Origin: Brevundimonas sp. UBA2388
Lineage (GTDB): Bacteria; Pseudomonadota; Alphaproteobacteria; Caulobacterales; Caulobacteraceae
Direction of reading: 5' to 3'
Assembly: GCA_002343425.1 (NCBI GenBank)
Contig: DDSO01000142.1
Coordinates: 42,070 to 71,465 of the forward strand
Length of the DNA: 29,396 nt
Below are positions 1-8,284 of this stretch, one piece after another (the first letter of the stretch is position 1; every line of letters starts with the position of its first letter). The notes beneath the pieces are model-generated. The model ran no database searches. It was given only the letters and a program-made list of their open reading frames with translations, and was not told the origin of the DNA. A program made the position numbers and the translations under genes.

Positions 1-1350
1 CCCCCGCTCGAAGGTCCCGCGCCCACGGCGCCGGCGGCCGCCCCCCCCGTCGTGCTCGACAATCCTCGTCGTGAGCTGGTGATCGGCGGCACGATCATCG
101 TGCTGTTTTTCGTCATCTTCCTGGGATGGGCGGCATTGGCTCCGCTGGACGCCGGCGCCTATGCCCAGGGCCAGGTCGCTGTTTCCGGAAATCGCCAGGC
201 CGTCCAGCACAGGGAAGGCGGCGTCGTAAGCGCCCTTCTGGTGGCCGAGGGCGACACGGTTCGCGCCGGCCAGGTGCTGCTTCAGCTGTCCAGCGGAGAG
301 CTGAAAGCCACCGAACGGGGCGTCGCCAGTCAGTACTATGCCCTGATCGCCCAGCGCGCCCGGCTGATCGCCGAACGCGACAGACTGGGCAGCATTCCAG
401 CGCCTTCCGAGTTCGCCGGTCTGCCTGCGGAAGACCAGGTGCTCGCGCGCGAGTCCCTGCGGATTCAGCAGCAGCAGTTCGGCGCGCGCCGGACCGGCCG
501 AACGACCGAAACCGGGGTTCTGGGTCAACGCGTCGCCCAGTTGAATGAGCAGATTGCAGGCTACGAAGGGCAGATCGTCGCCAACATCGAGCAGCAGCGG
601 CTGATCCAGGACGAACTGGCCGGCATGCGCAGCCTCGCCGAAAAAGGCTATGCTCCGCTGACACGGGTGCGGGCGCTCGAACGTACCGCGGCCCAGCTGG
701 ACGGGGAGTTGGGGGCTCTGCGGGCCCAGATCGCCCAGTCGCGTGAAGCCGTCGGCGAAACACGGCTGCAGATGTCTGGCGTCTCGACCAAGATGAATGA
801 GGACGTCGCCGACCAGCTGCGCCAGATCGACGTCCAGCTGAATGAGCTGAAGCCCCGGATGGACGAGCTGCGCGCCCAGATCGCGCGCAACGAGGTGCAA
901 GCCCCGGTTTCGGGAGAGGTCGTCGGCCTGACCATCTTCACCCAGGGCGGCGTGGTCCAGGCCGGTCAGACGCTGATGGAGATCGTGCCCCGCGACGCCT
1001 CACAGGTCATCGTCGCCCAGATCGCGCCCAATGATGTCGACAACCTGCGCGTCGGGCAGAGGACGGAGGTCCGGTTCCCAGGCCTGCGCGAACGCAATCC
1101 GCCGATCATCCATGGCCGCGTGACCCGGATTTCGGCCGACAGCTTCACCATAGAGCAGAGCGGCGCGACCTATTTCCGGGCCGAAATCGTGGTGCCCGCC
1201 AGCGAACTGGCCAAGATGGGCCGCGGCGCCGAGACCCTGCGCCCCGGCGCGCCGGTCGAGGTCGTGGTGCTGCTGCGCAAGCGTACGGCGCTCGGCTATC
1301 TGGTCGAGCCTCTGACCAATCAGTTGTGGCGATCCGGCAGCGGACAGTAG
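1..1350 (+). CDS. HlyD/PrsE-family type I secretion periplasmic adaptor, 5' end outside window
   Basis: Membrane fusion protein that links an inner-membrane ABC exporter to an outer-membrane channel in type I secretion. One transmembrane helix follows the motif DNPRRELVIGG, then comes the usual APLD junction into the periplasm. A lipoyl/barrel-sandwich half (GGVVSALLVAEGDTVRAGQ) is followed by a long coiled coil, the second lipoyl half (VQAPVSGEVVGL) and a C-terminal beta-barrel ending LVEPLTNQLWRS, the order expected of the family. The frame is open to base 1 with a Pro/Ala-rich stretch. A GTG at 52 would leave almost no cytoplasmic tail, so I think the start lies upstream and the gene is partial. 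The partner ABC ATPase is not in the window but would be expected just upstream. No substrate can be named. Confidence 0.9.
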   Translation, partial: PPLEGPAPTAPAAAPPVVLDNPRRELVIGGTIIVLFFVIFLGWAALAPLDAGAYAQGQVAVSGNRQAVQHREGGVVSALLVAEGDTVRAGQVLLQLSSGELKATERGVASQYYALIAQRARLIAERDRLGSIPAPSEFAGLPAEDQVLARESLRIQQQQFGARRTGRTTETGVLGQRVAQLNEQIAGYEGQIVANIEQQRLIQDELAGMRSLAEKGYAPLTRVRALERTAAQLDGELGALRAQIAQSREAVGETRLQMSGVSTKMNEDVADQLRQIDVQLNELKPRMDELRAQIARNEVQAPVSGEVVGLTIFTQGGVVQAGQTLMEIVPRDASQVIVAQIAPNDVDNLRVGQRTEVRFPGLRERNPPIIHGRVTRISADSFTIEQSGATYFRAEIVVPASELAKMGRGAETLRPGAPVEVVVLLRKRTALGYLVEPLTNQLWRSGSGQ

Positions 1351-1423
1351 GTCGAGGGGCGAGGGAGCAGGGATCGGTCGAGACGAGAGCGCGGGTTGCA
1401 CTCCTCGACCCTAGACCCTCGAC
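1351..1423. repeat. Inverted GTCGAGGG repeat between convergent genes
   Basis: GTCGAGGG at 1351-1358, directly after the secretion-adaptor stop, is mirrored by CCCTCGAC at 1416-1423, with another CCTCGACC nearby. The right arm overlaps the last codons and the TAG stop (1411-1413) of malate synthase. It may act as a two-way terminator or be the remnant of a dispersed repeat. The loop is long (57 nt) and no T-run follows, so terminator function is uncertain. Confidence 0.4.
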
Positions 1424-3531
1424 TTTCGCCCCTCCTTCGCCCTCAGTCTGAACGCATGCAGCAACGGCTCCGTATAGCCGTTCGGCTGATCGACTCCGTC
1501 AAACACCAGGGCGCGGGCGGCCTGGAAGGCGAGGCTGGCGGCTGGGTCGGGCGCCATGGGGTGATAAAGCGGATCAGCGGCGTTCTGGGCGTCCACCTTC
1601 GCCGCCATGCGCAGCATCGCCGAATCCACCTGTTCCGCCGTGCAGACGCCGTGCAACAGCCAGTTCGCCATGTGCTGGGACGAGATCCGCAGCGTGGCGC
1701 GGTCCTCCATCAGGCCGACATCGTGGATGTCCGGCACCTTGGAACAGCCGACGCCCTGATCGATCCAGCGCACCACATAGCCGAGCAGGCCCTGGGCGTT
1801 GTTGTCCAACTCCTCGGCGATCTCCGTCTCGGACCAGTTCGCCCCGTTCGCCAGCGGCGGGGTCAGCAGGTCGCCAAGGCCGGGGACCGGCCGGGCGGCG
1901 ATTGCCTCCCTCAGGGCGAAGACGTCGGTCTGATGATAGTGGAGCGCGTGCAGGGTCGCGGCTGTCGGACTGGGCGTCCAGGCGGTGTTGGCTCCGGTCT
2001 TTGGATGGGCCGCTTTCTGGTCGAGCATGTCCGCCATCCGGTCCGGAGCCGCCCACATGCCCTTGCCGATCTGGGCCTTGCCGTCGAGGCCGCAGGCCAG
2101 GCCGATGGCGACGTTGCGCGCCTCATAGGCCGCGATCCAGGCCGCGGCCTTGATGTCACCCTTGCGCACCACCGGCCCGGCCTGCATCGCCGTGTGGATC
2201 TCGTCGCCGGTGCGGTCGAGGAAGCCGGTGTTGATGAAGACGATCCGGTCCCTCACCGCATGAATGCAGGCCGCCAGATTGGCCGAAGTGCGCCGCTCCT
2301 CGTCCATGACCCCGACCTTGATTGTGTGGCGCTCCAGCCCGAGCAGGTCCTCGACCGCGTCGAACAGGGCGTTGGTGAAGGCGCACTCCTCCGGCCCGTG
2401 CATCTTGGGTTTGACGATATAGATCGAGCCGGCCCGGCTGTTGCGGAAACGGCCCTGCCCCTTCAGGTCGTGCATCGCGACCAGCGCGGTGACTATGGCG
2501 TCGAGAATGCCCTCGGGCGCGTCCGAACCATCCGCCAGCTGCACCGCGGGCGTCGTCATCAGATGGCCGACGTTCCGCACGAACAGCAGCGACCGGCCCG
2601 GCAGGGTCACGGTCGTTCCGTCCGGCGCGGTGAATTCCCTGTCCGGCGCCAGCGACCGGGTCAGGGTCCGACCGCCCTTGTCGAAGGTCTCGACCAGATC
2701 GCCGCGCATCAGACCCAGCCAATTCCGGTACGCCGCAACCTTGTCGGCGGCATCCACGGCGGCGACGGAGTCTTCCAGATCGACGATCGTCGAAAGGGCT
2801 GACTCCAGCACCACATCGGCGATCCCCGACGGATCGTCCCGGCCGATCGGATGATCCCGGTCGAAAACCACCTCGATATGCAGCCCATTGTGCCGGAACA
2901 GCCGTCCGCGCTCGCTATGTCCGACGTACTGGCCGGGATCGCGGATCGCGATGCCGCCGTGCGGATCGCCCAGATCGGCCCACCGTCCCTCGGCCAGGGG
3001 CACCGCCTCGTCGAGGAAGGCCTTGGCCCGCGCCACAACCCGCGCTCCACGGGCGGCGTCAAACGGCCCCGGCGGCGGCAGGTCGCCCAGCGCATCCGTG
3101 CCATACAGGGCGTCATACAGACTGCCCCAGCGGGCGTTGGCCGCGTTGAGGACGAACCGGGCGTTCAGACTGGGCACGACAAGCTGCGGCCCAGCGAGCG
3201 TGGCGACTTCCGCATCCACATTGCGCGTACCGATGGCGAACGGCGCCGGTTCCTCGACCAGATAGCCGATCTCGCGCAGGAAGGCCTCGGAGGCCGCGCC
3301 GTCATGAGGGGCGCCGCTCCGCCCGCGATGCCAGGCGTCCATCCGCGCCTGCAGATCGTCCCTCACCCCGAGCAGCCGCCGGTTCTCCGGCGCGAACCGG
3401 GCAAACATGTCTGCCACACCTGCCCAGAAGGCCCCGGCCTCAATGCCGGTCCCTGGCAAGGCTTCGGCTTCGACAAACCCCGCAAGACAGGACGAAACCG
3501 TCAGCGTCGATCGGGAAACGGTATCGGTCAT
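1411..3531 (-). CDS. glcB: Malate synthase G
   Basis: Condenses glyoxylate and acetyl-CoA to malate in the cytosol, completing the glyoxylate shunt or glycolate use. The product is about 706 aa, the usual size of the single-chain G isoform (A isoforms are near 530 aa). Visible family motifs include [18 protein letters not shown] (about residues 248-265), [14 protein letters not shown] (about 313-326, with the glyoxylate-binding Arg), KMHGPEE and the C-terminal [20 protein letters not shown] block. I chose the ATG at 3529-3531 (MTDTVSR), which has GGAG about 11 nt upstream; a GTG four codons earlier (3543) is possible but would overlap that GGAG. No isocitrate lyase gene is present here. It converges on the secretion-adaptor gene. 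Confidence 0.96.
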   Translation of the reverse strand: MTDTVSRSTLTVSSCLAGFVEAEALPGTGIEAGAFWAGVADMFARFAPENRRLLGVRDDLQARMDAWHRGRSGAPHDGAASEAFLREIGYLVEEPAPFAIGTRNVDAEVATLAGPQLVVPSLNARFVLNAANARWGSLYDALYGTDALGDLPPPGPFDAARGARVVARAKAFLDEAVPLAEGRWADLGDPHGGIAIRDPGQYVGHSERGRLFRHNGLHIEVVFDRDHPIGRDDPSGIADVVLESALSTIVDLEDSVAAVDAADKVAAYRNWLGLMRGDLVETFDKGGRTLTRSLAPDREFTAPDGTTVTLPGRSLLFVRNVGHLMTTPAVQLADGSDAPEGILDAIVTALVAMHDLKGQGRFRNSRAGSIYIVKPKMHGPEECAFTNALFDAVEDLLGLERHTIKVGVMDEERRTSANLAACIHAVRDRIVFINTGFLDRTGDEIHTAMQAGPVVRKGDIKAAAWIAAYEARNVAIGLACGLDGKAQIGKGMWAAPDRMADMLDQKAAHPKTGANTAWTPSPTAATLHALHYHQTDVFALREAIAARPVPGLGDLLTPPLANGANWSETEIAEELDNNAQGLLGYVVRWIDQGVGCSKVPDIHDVGLMEDRATLRISSQHMANWLLHGVCTAEQVDSAMLRMAAKVDAQNAADPLYHPMAPDPAASLAFQAARALVFDGVDQPNGYTEPLLHAFRLRAKEGRKSRV

Positions 3532-3601
3532 GGGCGGTGGCACTCCGGACGTTGCAACGCAACATTGGCCCGGCGCCGTCGGGGAAGTCGAGAGCCCGGA
3601 G

Positions 3602-4072
3602 TCAGTCTGTCGGCGGCGGCGCTGCCGGCGTCGTGGTTTCCGGCGCAGGCGGTTCTACCGTGGTCGTCTGGGCCAGCTGCTGATCGCAGTTCCGGCCTGT
3701 GTACAGGCCGTTCAGGTAGTACCAGCGCTGCTGCGCCACCAGCCGTTCGGCCTCGCGCCGTTCACGATCGCGCCGTGCCATGGCTCCCATTGCATTGCCC
3801 AGCAGCCCCATACCGGGGATGGCCCGCCCGGCCCCCGACATCAGGGCGCCCTGCATGGCCAGACCTGTCGCCGCGCCGATGGCCTGTTCGCTGCTGAAGA
3901 CGCCGCCTTCAGGCGCTCCCCCGAGCGCTTGCGCCAGCTGGGCGGCGCCCTCGACTATCTGGGGGCAGGTCATGCCGGAGTCTCCCAGCTGAATGACCTG
4001 TCCTTCCTGGGCCGCGGCCGGCATGGCCGCCGCCAGCACCCCAGTCGCCGCCAAAATCATGAGTGTACGCAT
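3602..4072 (-). CDS. Small exported protein with Gly-rich hydrophobic core, unknown function
   Basis: 156 aa. The N-terminus [22 protein letters not shown] is a clear Sec signal peptide with an AxA-type cleavage site. The mature part has one Cys near residue 36 (MTCPQI) and another near 129 (GRNCDQQ), which could form a disulfide. A Gly/Ala-rich hydrophobic stretch (about 64-98) resembles a glycine zipper. A short charged [12 protein letters not shown] helix follows, then a low-complexity Thr/Pro tail ending PPPTD. The start is well supported: AGGAGG lies about 8 nt before the ATG at 4070-4072, and longer in-frame starts would precede it with non-protein-like Arg/Gly sequence. I do not recognise the family. 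A periplasmic or outer-envelope location is inferred. Confidence 0.75.
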   Translation of the reverse strand: MRTLMILAATGVLAAAMPAAAQEGQVIQLGDSGMTCPQIVEGAAQLAQALGGAPEGGVFSSEQAIGAATGLAMQGALMSGAGRAIPGMGLLGNAMGAMARRDRERREAERLVAQQRWYYLNGLYTGRNCDQQLAQTTTVEPPAPETTTPAAPPPTD

Positions 4073-4456
4073 CACGCCCTCCTCCTGAATGCCGCGGTCG
4101 CGGTCTGTCCGACAGGCTAGGACCTTCGCCGCCGGCACGGGGCTGACGATCCCTGACAGCCGCCGCCGTCGCCCCCCTCCGCCTTGACTTGGCCGCATTG
4201 AGCGCCCATTTGCGCTGCGTCGCACAATTGCGATGCCCCGGTGCGCTCCAGCGCGTGTGGGTCTTCAGAACTCGAAGACCTGACTGTAGCAGCGGCCGGC
4301 CCTCAAGATTCATTCGCTGCCCGGACACGCGGGGCGGCGCCCGATCCACCCCGAAGGCCTCATTCAGAGGCCCTGTCGGGACTGGCGGTGCGCGGCCTTT
4401 TCGGCGTTGAGCCATGGCTGTTGCGCGTCGCCGCATACGCGAAAGACATCCGCTCC
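4073..4456. promoter_or_regulatory. Gene-free divergent region with two hairpins upstream of the DEAD-box helicase
   Basis: 384 bases without a credible gene. A TTGACT at 4184-4189 could be a -35 element on the plus strand, though its -10 is weak. Two perfect small hairpins follow: GGTCTTC/GAAGACC (4260-4266 with 4274-4280, 7-nt loop) and GGCCTC/GAGGCC (4356-4361 with 4367-4372, loop ATTCA). The helicase frame stays open back to 4241, but the translation there lacks family similarity, so I read this as a structured 5' leader. Long leaders before RNA helicase genes often serve cold or autogenous control; that role is inferred here. Confidence 0.4.
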
Positions 4457-5959
4457 ATGAGCAAGACATTCGACACCTTCGGCCTGAACCCGGCCCTGCT
4501 GCAGGCCCTGGCCTCCGAAGGCTACACCACCCCCACACCGATCCAGGCCCAGGCCATCCCTGACGTCATGGCCGGCAAGGACCTGCTGGGCATCGCCCAG
4601 ACCGGCACCGGCAAGACGGCGGCCTTCGCCCTGCCGATCCTGCACCGTCTGGCCGCCAACCGCGTCGCGCCCAAGCCGCGCACCGCGCGCGTTCTCATCC
4701 TGTCGCCGACCCGCGAACTGGCCAGCCAGATCGCCGAGAGCTTCAAGACCTATGGCCGTCACCTCGGCTTCAAGGTCGCCGTCGTCTTCGGCGGCGTGAA
4801 ATACGGCCCGCAGGAACGCGCCATCCAGGCCGGTCTCGACGTGCTGGTCGCCACCCCCGGCCGCCTGCTGGATCACATGCAGCAGAAGACCCTGGACCTG
4901 TCCTGCACCGAGATCTTCGTCCTCGACGAGGCCGACCAGATGCTGGACCTCGGCTTCGTCAAGCCGATCCGCCAGATCGTCAGCCGCATCCCGGCCATGC
5001 GCCAGAACCTGTTCTTCTCGGCCACCATGCCGACCGAGATCGGCAAGCTGGCCGGCGAACTGCTCAAGGATCCGGTCAAGGTGTCGGTGACGCCGCAGGC
5101 CACCACGGTCCAGCGCATCAGCCAGTCGATCATCCACATCGAACAGGGCCGCAAGCGCGCCCTGCTGACCGAGATGTTCGCCGATCCGCACTACACGCGC
5201 TGCCTGGTCTTCACCAAGACCAAGCACGGCGCCGACAAGGTCGCGGCCTATCTGGAAGCCGGCGGCGTCGAAGCCGGCGCCATCCACGGCAACAAGAGCC
5301 AGCCGCAGCGTGAACGCACCCTGGCCGCCTTCAAGGCCGGCAAGCTGCGCGTCCTGGTCGCCACCGACATCGCCGCCCGCGGCATCGACGTGGACGGCGT
5401 CTCGCACGTCCTGAATTTCGAGCTGCCCTATGTGCCGGAAGCCTATGTGCACCGTATCGGCCGTACGGCCCGCGCCGGCGCCGACGGCACAGCCATCAGC
5501 TTCGTGGCCGGCGACGAGATGAAGCTGCTGCGCGACATCGAAAAGGTCACGCGCCAGAAGATCCCGGCCACCGACCGCCGCAACGACAAGTCGCTGGCCC
5601 TGCTCGACCAGTCGATCATGGCCTCGGGCGTCAAGTCCAAGGCCTCGATGCCCGACGACGGCCGGGGCGATCGCCAGCAGCAGCGCGGCCCGCGCAACCC
5701 GCGCCGCGACGGCGTCAAGCTGGAAGGCGGCGGGCAACCGCACCGCGTCCGCAAGGCCGGCCCGGGCCGCGACGCCCGCCCGATCCCCGAGCGCGCCTTC
5801 GACCCGCTGGCGCGCGAGCGTCCGCGCAACAGCAATAACGACCCGCGCCACACCAGCGCCCCGGCGACGGCCTCGGCCAAGCCCGACGGAGAGATCAAGC
5901 GCCGGCCGCGTCGCCGGAAGCCGTCCAACGGCGGCAAGGGCTATGCGGCACAGGGCTGA
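4457..5959 (+). CDS. DEAD-box ATP-dependent RNA helicase, RhlE type
   Basis: Unwinds RNA duplexes in an ATP-dependent way, usually in ribosome assembly, RNA decay or cold adaptation. From the ATG at 4457 it is 500 aa and carries the whole motif set: Q motif (phenylalanine-containing start then PTPIQAQAIP), AQTGTGKT (47-54), PTRELA (84-89), TPGR, DEAD (157-160), SAT (188-190), TDIAARGID (303-311) and HRIGRTARAG (332-341). The C-terminal ~110 residues are basic and disordered (Arg/Asn/Gly-rich, ending in an RRPRRRK patch), typical of RhlE-like RNA-binding tails. No strong Shine-Dalgarno sequence is seen; the start is chosen because MSKTFDTFGLNPALL begins the conserved core. It is transcribed toward ctrA and separated from it by a hairpin. 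Confidence 0.94.
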   Translation: MSKTFDTFGLNPALLQALASEGYTTPTPIQAQAIPDVMAGKDLLGIAQTGTGKTAAFALPILHRLAANRVAPKPRTARVLILSPTRELASQIAESFKTYGRHLGFKVAVVFGGVKYGPQERAIQAGLDVLVATPGRLLDHMQQKTLDLSCTEIFVLDEADQMLDLGFVKPIRQIVSRIPAMRQNLFFSATMPTEIGKLAGELLKDPVKVSVTPQATTVQRISQSIIHIEQGRKRALLTEMFADPHYTRCLVFTKTKHGADKVAAYLEAGGVEAGAIHGNKSQPQRERTLAAFKAGKLRVLVATDIAARGIDVDGVSHVLNFELPYVPEAYVHRIGRTARAGADGTAISFVAGDEMKLLRDIEKVTRQKIPATDRRNDKSLALLDQSIMASGVKSKASMPDDGRGDRQQQRGPRNPRRDGVKLEGGGQPHRVRKAGPGRDARPIPERAFDPLARERPRNSNNDPRHTSAPATASAKPDGEIKRRPRRRKPSNGGKGYAAQG

Positions 5960-5981
5960 TGTCTGAGCTGACCTGAAGACA

Positions 5982-6015
5982 GAAGCGCCCGCCGGATCAC
6001 TCCGGCGGGCGCTTC
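5982..6015. terminator. Perfect 15-bp hairpin between helicase gene and ctrA
   Basis: GAAGCGCCCGCCGGA (5982-5996) pairs perfectly with TCCGGCGGGCGCTTC (6001-6015) around the 4-nt loop TCAC. It lies in the 78-bp gap between two convergent genes, so it can stop transcription from both sides. There is no long T-run on either flank, as is common in GC-rich alphaproteobacteria. Confidence 0.8.
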
Positions 6016-6037
6016 AATGCCTCGAGAGTCAGACCGA

Positions 6038-6751
6038 TCAGGCCGCGGCGCTGGCCGGGGCGGCGACCGAGCTTTCCGACGGGTCGCGCAGCACATAGCC
6101 GCGGCCCCAGACGGTCTCGATATAGTGTTTGCCGCCGGCGGCCGTCGCCAGCTTCTTGCGCAGCTTGCAGATGAAGACGTCGATGATCTTCAGCTCGGGC
6201 TCGTCCATGCCGCCGTAGAGGTGGTTGAGGAACATTTCCTTGGTCAGGGTGGTGCCCTTGCGGAGCGAGAGCAGCTCCAGCATCTGGTATTCCTTGCCCG
6301 TCAGATGGACGCGGTGACCGTTCACCTCGACCGTCTTGCCGTCCAGGTTCACGGCGATCTCGCCGGTGTGGATGATGGCCTGGGCGTGACCCTTGGAGCG
6401 GCGGACCACGGCGTGGGTGCGCGCGATCAGCTCGTCCTTGTGGAAGGGCTTGGTCATATAGTCGTCGGCGCCGCCGCCGAAGGTCTTTACCTTGGTCTCG
6501 ATCTCCGAGGAGCCCGAGAGGATCATCACCGGCGTATTGACCTTGCCGACGCGCAGCTGACGCAGAACCTCAAGCCCGTTCATGTCGGGCAGGTTCAGGT
6601 CGAGCAGGATCAGGTCGTAGTCATAGATCTTGCCGAGGTCGATGCCCTCTTCACCCAGGTCCGTCGTGTAGACGTTGAACCCTTCGGACTTGAGCATGAG
6701 TTCGATGCTCTGCGCAGTCGCATGATCATCTTCGATAAGCAGGACGCGCAT
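6038..6751 (-). CDS. ctrA: Cell-cycle master response regulator CtrA
   Basis: OmpR/PhoB-family regulator that, when phosphorylated through CckA and ChpT, controls cell-cycle, flagellar and division genes and can silence the replication origin. 237 aa. Receiver: acidic pocket EDD (7-9), phospho-acceptor D51 in [11 protein letters not shown], conserved K101 in MTKPF. Winged-helix output domain: [17 protein letters not shown], then [20 protein letters not shown], then CKLRKKL and [12 protein letters not shown], a near-verbatim CtrA signature. The tail ends in Ala-Ala-Ala, matching the hydrophobic C-terminus required for ClpXP degradation in Caulobacter. The start ATG at 6749-6751 has GGAGGGG just upstream. 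Regulation: TTAA motifs and clustered GANTC sites precede it, as at the two-promoter ctrA locus of Caulobacter. Confidence 0.98.
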   Translation of the reverse strand: MRVLLIEDDHATAQSIELMLKSEGFNVYTTDLGEEGIDLGKIYDYDLILLDLNLPDMNGLEVLRQLRVGKVNTPVMILSGSSEIETKVKTFGGGADDYMTKPFHKDELIARTHAVVRRSKGHAQAIIHTGEIAVNLDGKTVEVNGHRVHLTGKEYQMLELLSLRKGTTLTKEMFLNHLYGGMDEPELKIIDVFICKLRKKLATAAGGKHYIETVWGRGYVLRDPSESSVAAPASAAA

Positions 6752-6819
6752 TCATGCCCCTCCAGGCAAAGCTTGACAGTAATTCCCGACATCAAATGCC
6801 GGGTAACCTTGTTCGAGAG

Positions 6820-6849
6820 TTAACCGAGTAAAAACTTAAGAAAGGTTAA
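6820..6849 (-). promoter_or_regulatory. Putative CtrA-box cluster upstream of ctrA
   Basis: Three TTAA motifs lie at 6820-6823, 6836-6839 and 6846-6849, about 70-100 bp before the ctrA start. Two are part of GTTAAC. The close pair is spaced by 6 nt rather than the 7 nt of the canonical CtrA box (TTAA-N7-TTAA), and the outer one by 12 nt. The position matches the autoregulated proximal (P2) promoter in Caulobacter. Binding is inferred. Confidence 0.55.
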
Positions 6850-6866
6850 CGCCACCCCATTGAGGC

Positions 6867-6910
6867 GAATCGTAGGCTGATTTGCGAATCGGCGTCGAGA
6901 GTCCTGAGTC
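6867..6910. promoter_or_regulatory. Cluster of four GANTC (CcrM) sites between ctrA and the HTH/DUF6456 operon
   Basis: GAATC at 6867-6871, GAATC at 6886-6890, GAGTC at 6899-6903 and GAGTC at 6906-6910: four sites in 44 bp. In Caulobacter a GANTC site in the distal ctrA promoter P1 links ctrA transcription to fork passage through its methylation state. These sites are distal to the TTAA cluster, as expected for P1. They also lie 135-178 bp upstream of the divergent HTH gene at 7045. Confidence 0.65.
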
Positions 6911-7044
6911 AAGCGAGCGAGATTTTTTCAACCCGCGGTGCAGCGCGTCTGGTGCGTCCATTTTCGACGTGTCGTTAGGATTATATTCCACTCTCGGCGT
7001 CGGCGGCATCAATGACCGGCGCCTCGGGATGATGGGAGTTTCAG

Positions 7045-7401
7045 ATGGTCGATACCTACCGCGTGCCCGTAGCCGACGCGGACCGCATCCGTGCGGGGCT
7101 GGCGCTGCAGCTGGTGGCCGCCGCGACCGGGATCAGCGTGGAGAGGATGACGGCGTCCGTGCGCCTCAAGGGGCGGGTCTGCCGGGCGCGCTGGCTGGCC
7201 CTGTACACCGCCTATGTCACCTTCGGCTGGCCGCTGGACCGGGTGGCCCATGCCTTCGGCCTGAACAGGGCGACGGCGGCGGCGGCGTGCCGGTGGGCCG
7301 AAGACGGGCGCGATCATCCGTCCGTCGACGCCCTGCTGGAGCGGCTGGAGCTTTGCGTGAACCAGCTTCTCGAGGCGCCCGCCTGTGACCTGCCCGCATG
7401 A
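7045..7401 (+). CDS. DnaA-domain-IV-like helix-turn-helix protein
   Basis: 118 aa, nearly all of it resembling the C-terminal DNA-binding domain of DnaA. RARWLALYTAYVTFGWPLDRVAHAFGLNRATAAAACRWAED (about residues 51-91, seen in two pieces) follows the DnaA pattern of an Arg-rich helix, then a helix-turn-helix, then the signature corresponding to FGxRDHTTVxHAxxxIE. The ATPase domain of DnaA is absent, so it cannot itself open an origin; DNA binding, possibly at DnaA-box-like sites, is inferred. The ATG at 7045 has GGGAG about 8 nt upstream. Its stop overlaps the next start (ATGA at 7398-7401), implying translational coupling with the DUF6456 gene. It is divergent from ctrA across a 293-bp region containing GANTC sites, so cell-cycle timing is plausible. 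Confidence 0.75.
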   Translation: MVDTYRVPVADADRIRAGLALQLVAAATGISVERMTASVRLKGRVCRARWLALYTAYVTFGWPLDRVAHAFGLNRATAAAACRWAEDGRDHPSVDALLERLELCVNQLLEAPACDLPA

Positions 7402-8126
7402 CCGGGGGCGCAGCCATTACCGGCGTCGTCGCCCGGGCCCGTCGACTGCTGGCCCGGCGCGGCGGCTGGATCGAGGCCGCGGCGGAGGGCTACGGCCTGA
7501 GGTCAGGCGGGGACCGCCGCAGTCGGGTCGTTCTGGTCCTCGACGAGGCGGGCTTTCGCCAACTGGTCGAAAACCCCGGCCTGAGGGGACGTCCGGGCGG
7601 AGGCTGGGTGGCGCGCACCGCAGCGCCGGAGCGTCCCGTTTCCCCGGAACCCGGACGCCCCGGCATGATCGAGGGCAGCCGGACGGTGATGGAGGGTGAC
7701 GGGCGGCCTGTCTTGCGACGCGCCAATCTGGGCCAGTCAGCCGTCGCGTGGCTCGCGCGACGCAAGACGGCGGACGGACAGCCCTGGCTGCTCGCCGCCC
7801 AGGTCGCGGCCGCCGCGCGTCTGGGCCTCGACGTCGAAATGGCGGCGCGCGGGCCATCCCTCACCCTGCGCTGGGATGTCCTGCCGCGCGCGGGCGCCGG
7901 ATCCGCGGTCCAGGCGGAACCAGGCGATCCTGCCATGGCCGCGGCGCGCCGGGTTGAGGCTGCCCTCGCCGCCTGTGGTTCAGCCCGGCCGATCGTCGAA
8001 GCCATCTGCATCCGCGCCTCAGCCCTGCAGGCGGCCGAGCGCGACCTGGGTCTGCGCCGTCGAGAGGGAAAAATCTTGCTTCAGAAGGGGTTGGCCGCCC
8101 TGGCGGTTCACTATCGCATCGGCTGA
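7398..8126 (+). CDS. DUF6456-domain protein, coupled to DnaA-like HTH gene
   Basis: 242 aa. The C-terminal half carries the pattern I associate with DUF6456: NLGQSAVAWLARRKTADGQP (about 110-129), LLAAQVAAAARLGLD, then TLRWDVL, ending in a helical ARRVEAALAACG...AAERDLGLRRREGKILLQKGLAALAVHY block that resembles a DNA-binding or packing bundle. The N-terminal 100 residues are Arg/Gly-rich and poorly conserved-looking. It overlaps the upstream HTH gene by 4 bp (ATGA). The biochemical role of the domain is not known to me; its position next to ctrA and a DnaA-like HTH suggests a regulatory or chromosome-related job, which is inference. The start is fixed by the overlap. Confidence 0.75.
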   Translation: MTGGAAITGVVARARRLLARRGGWIEAAAEGYGLRSGGDRRSRVVLVLDEAGFRQLVENPGLRGRPGGGWVARTAAPERPVSPEPGRPGMIEGSRTVMEGDGRPVLRRANLGQSAVAWLARRKTADGQPWLLAAQVAAAARLGLDVEMAARGPSLTLRWDVLPRAGAGSAVQAEPGDPAMAAARRVEAALAACGSARPIVEAICIRASALQAAERDLGLRRREGKILLQKGLAALAVHYRIG

Positions 8127-8162
8127 ACCGCCAAACGCGCGACGGAACGCGGACGGCCTTAC

Positions 8163-8240
8163 GTTACAGGCTCGTAACTTTTTCCAGACGGGATTCAGCC
8201 GTAGGGTGAAGTTGAAAGCGCGCTCCCCTTGGGGCGCGCT
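8163..8240 (+). terminator. Two candidate hairpins after the DUF6456 gene
   Basis: GTTAC/GTAAC (8163-8167 with 8174-8178) is followed within a few bases by CTTTTT, giving a weak intrinsic-terminator shape. Further on, AGCGCGC-T-CCCC pairs with GGGGCGCGCT (8217-8240) around a TT turn, with one bulged T. Either could end the HTH/DUF6456 transcript. The second sits about 45 bp before the next start and could instead be in that gene's leader. Confidence 0.4.
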
Positions 8241-8284
8241 ATCGCGTTGAGGTGACGGGCTCCCAAAAGCCGTCGAGTCCGGGG

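Noticed and set aside
1396..2802. Plus-strand open frame of 468 codons across malate synthase
   Set aside because: Antisense to a gene with clear family motifs; its His/Arg/Gly-rich product has none.
4241..4456. N-terminal extension of the DEAD-box helicase
   Set aside because: The extra residues are not protein-like and the family core begins at MSKTFDTF; the DNA forms hairpins typical of a leader.
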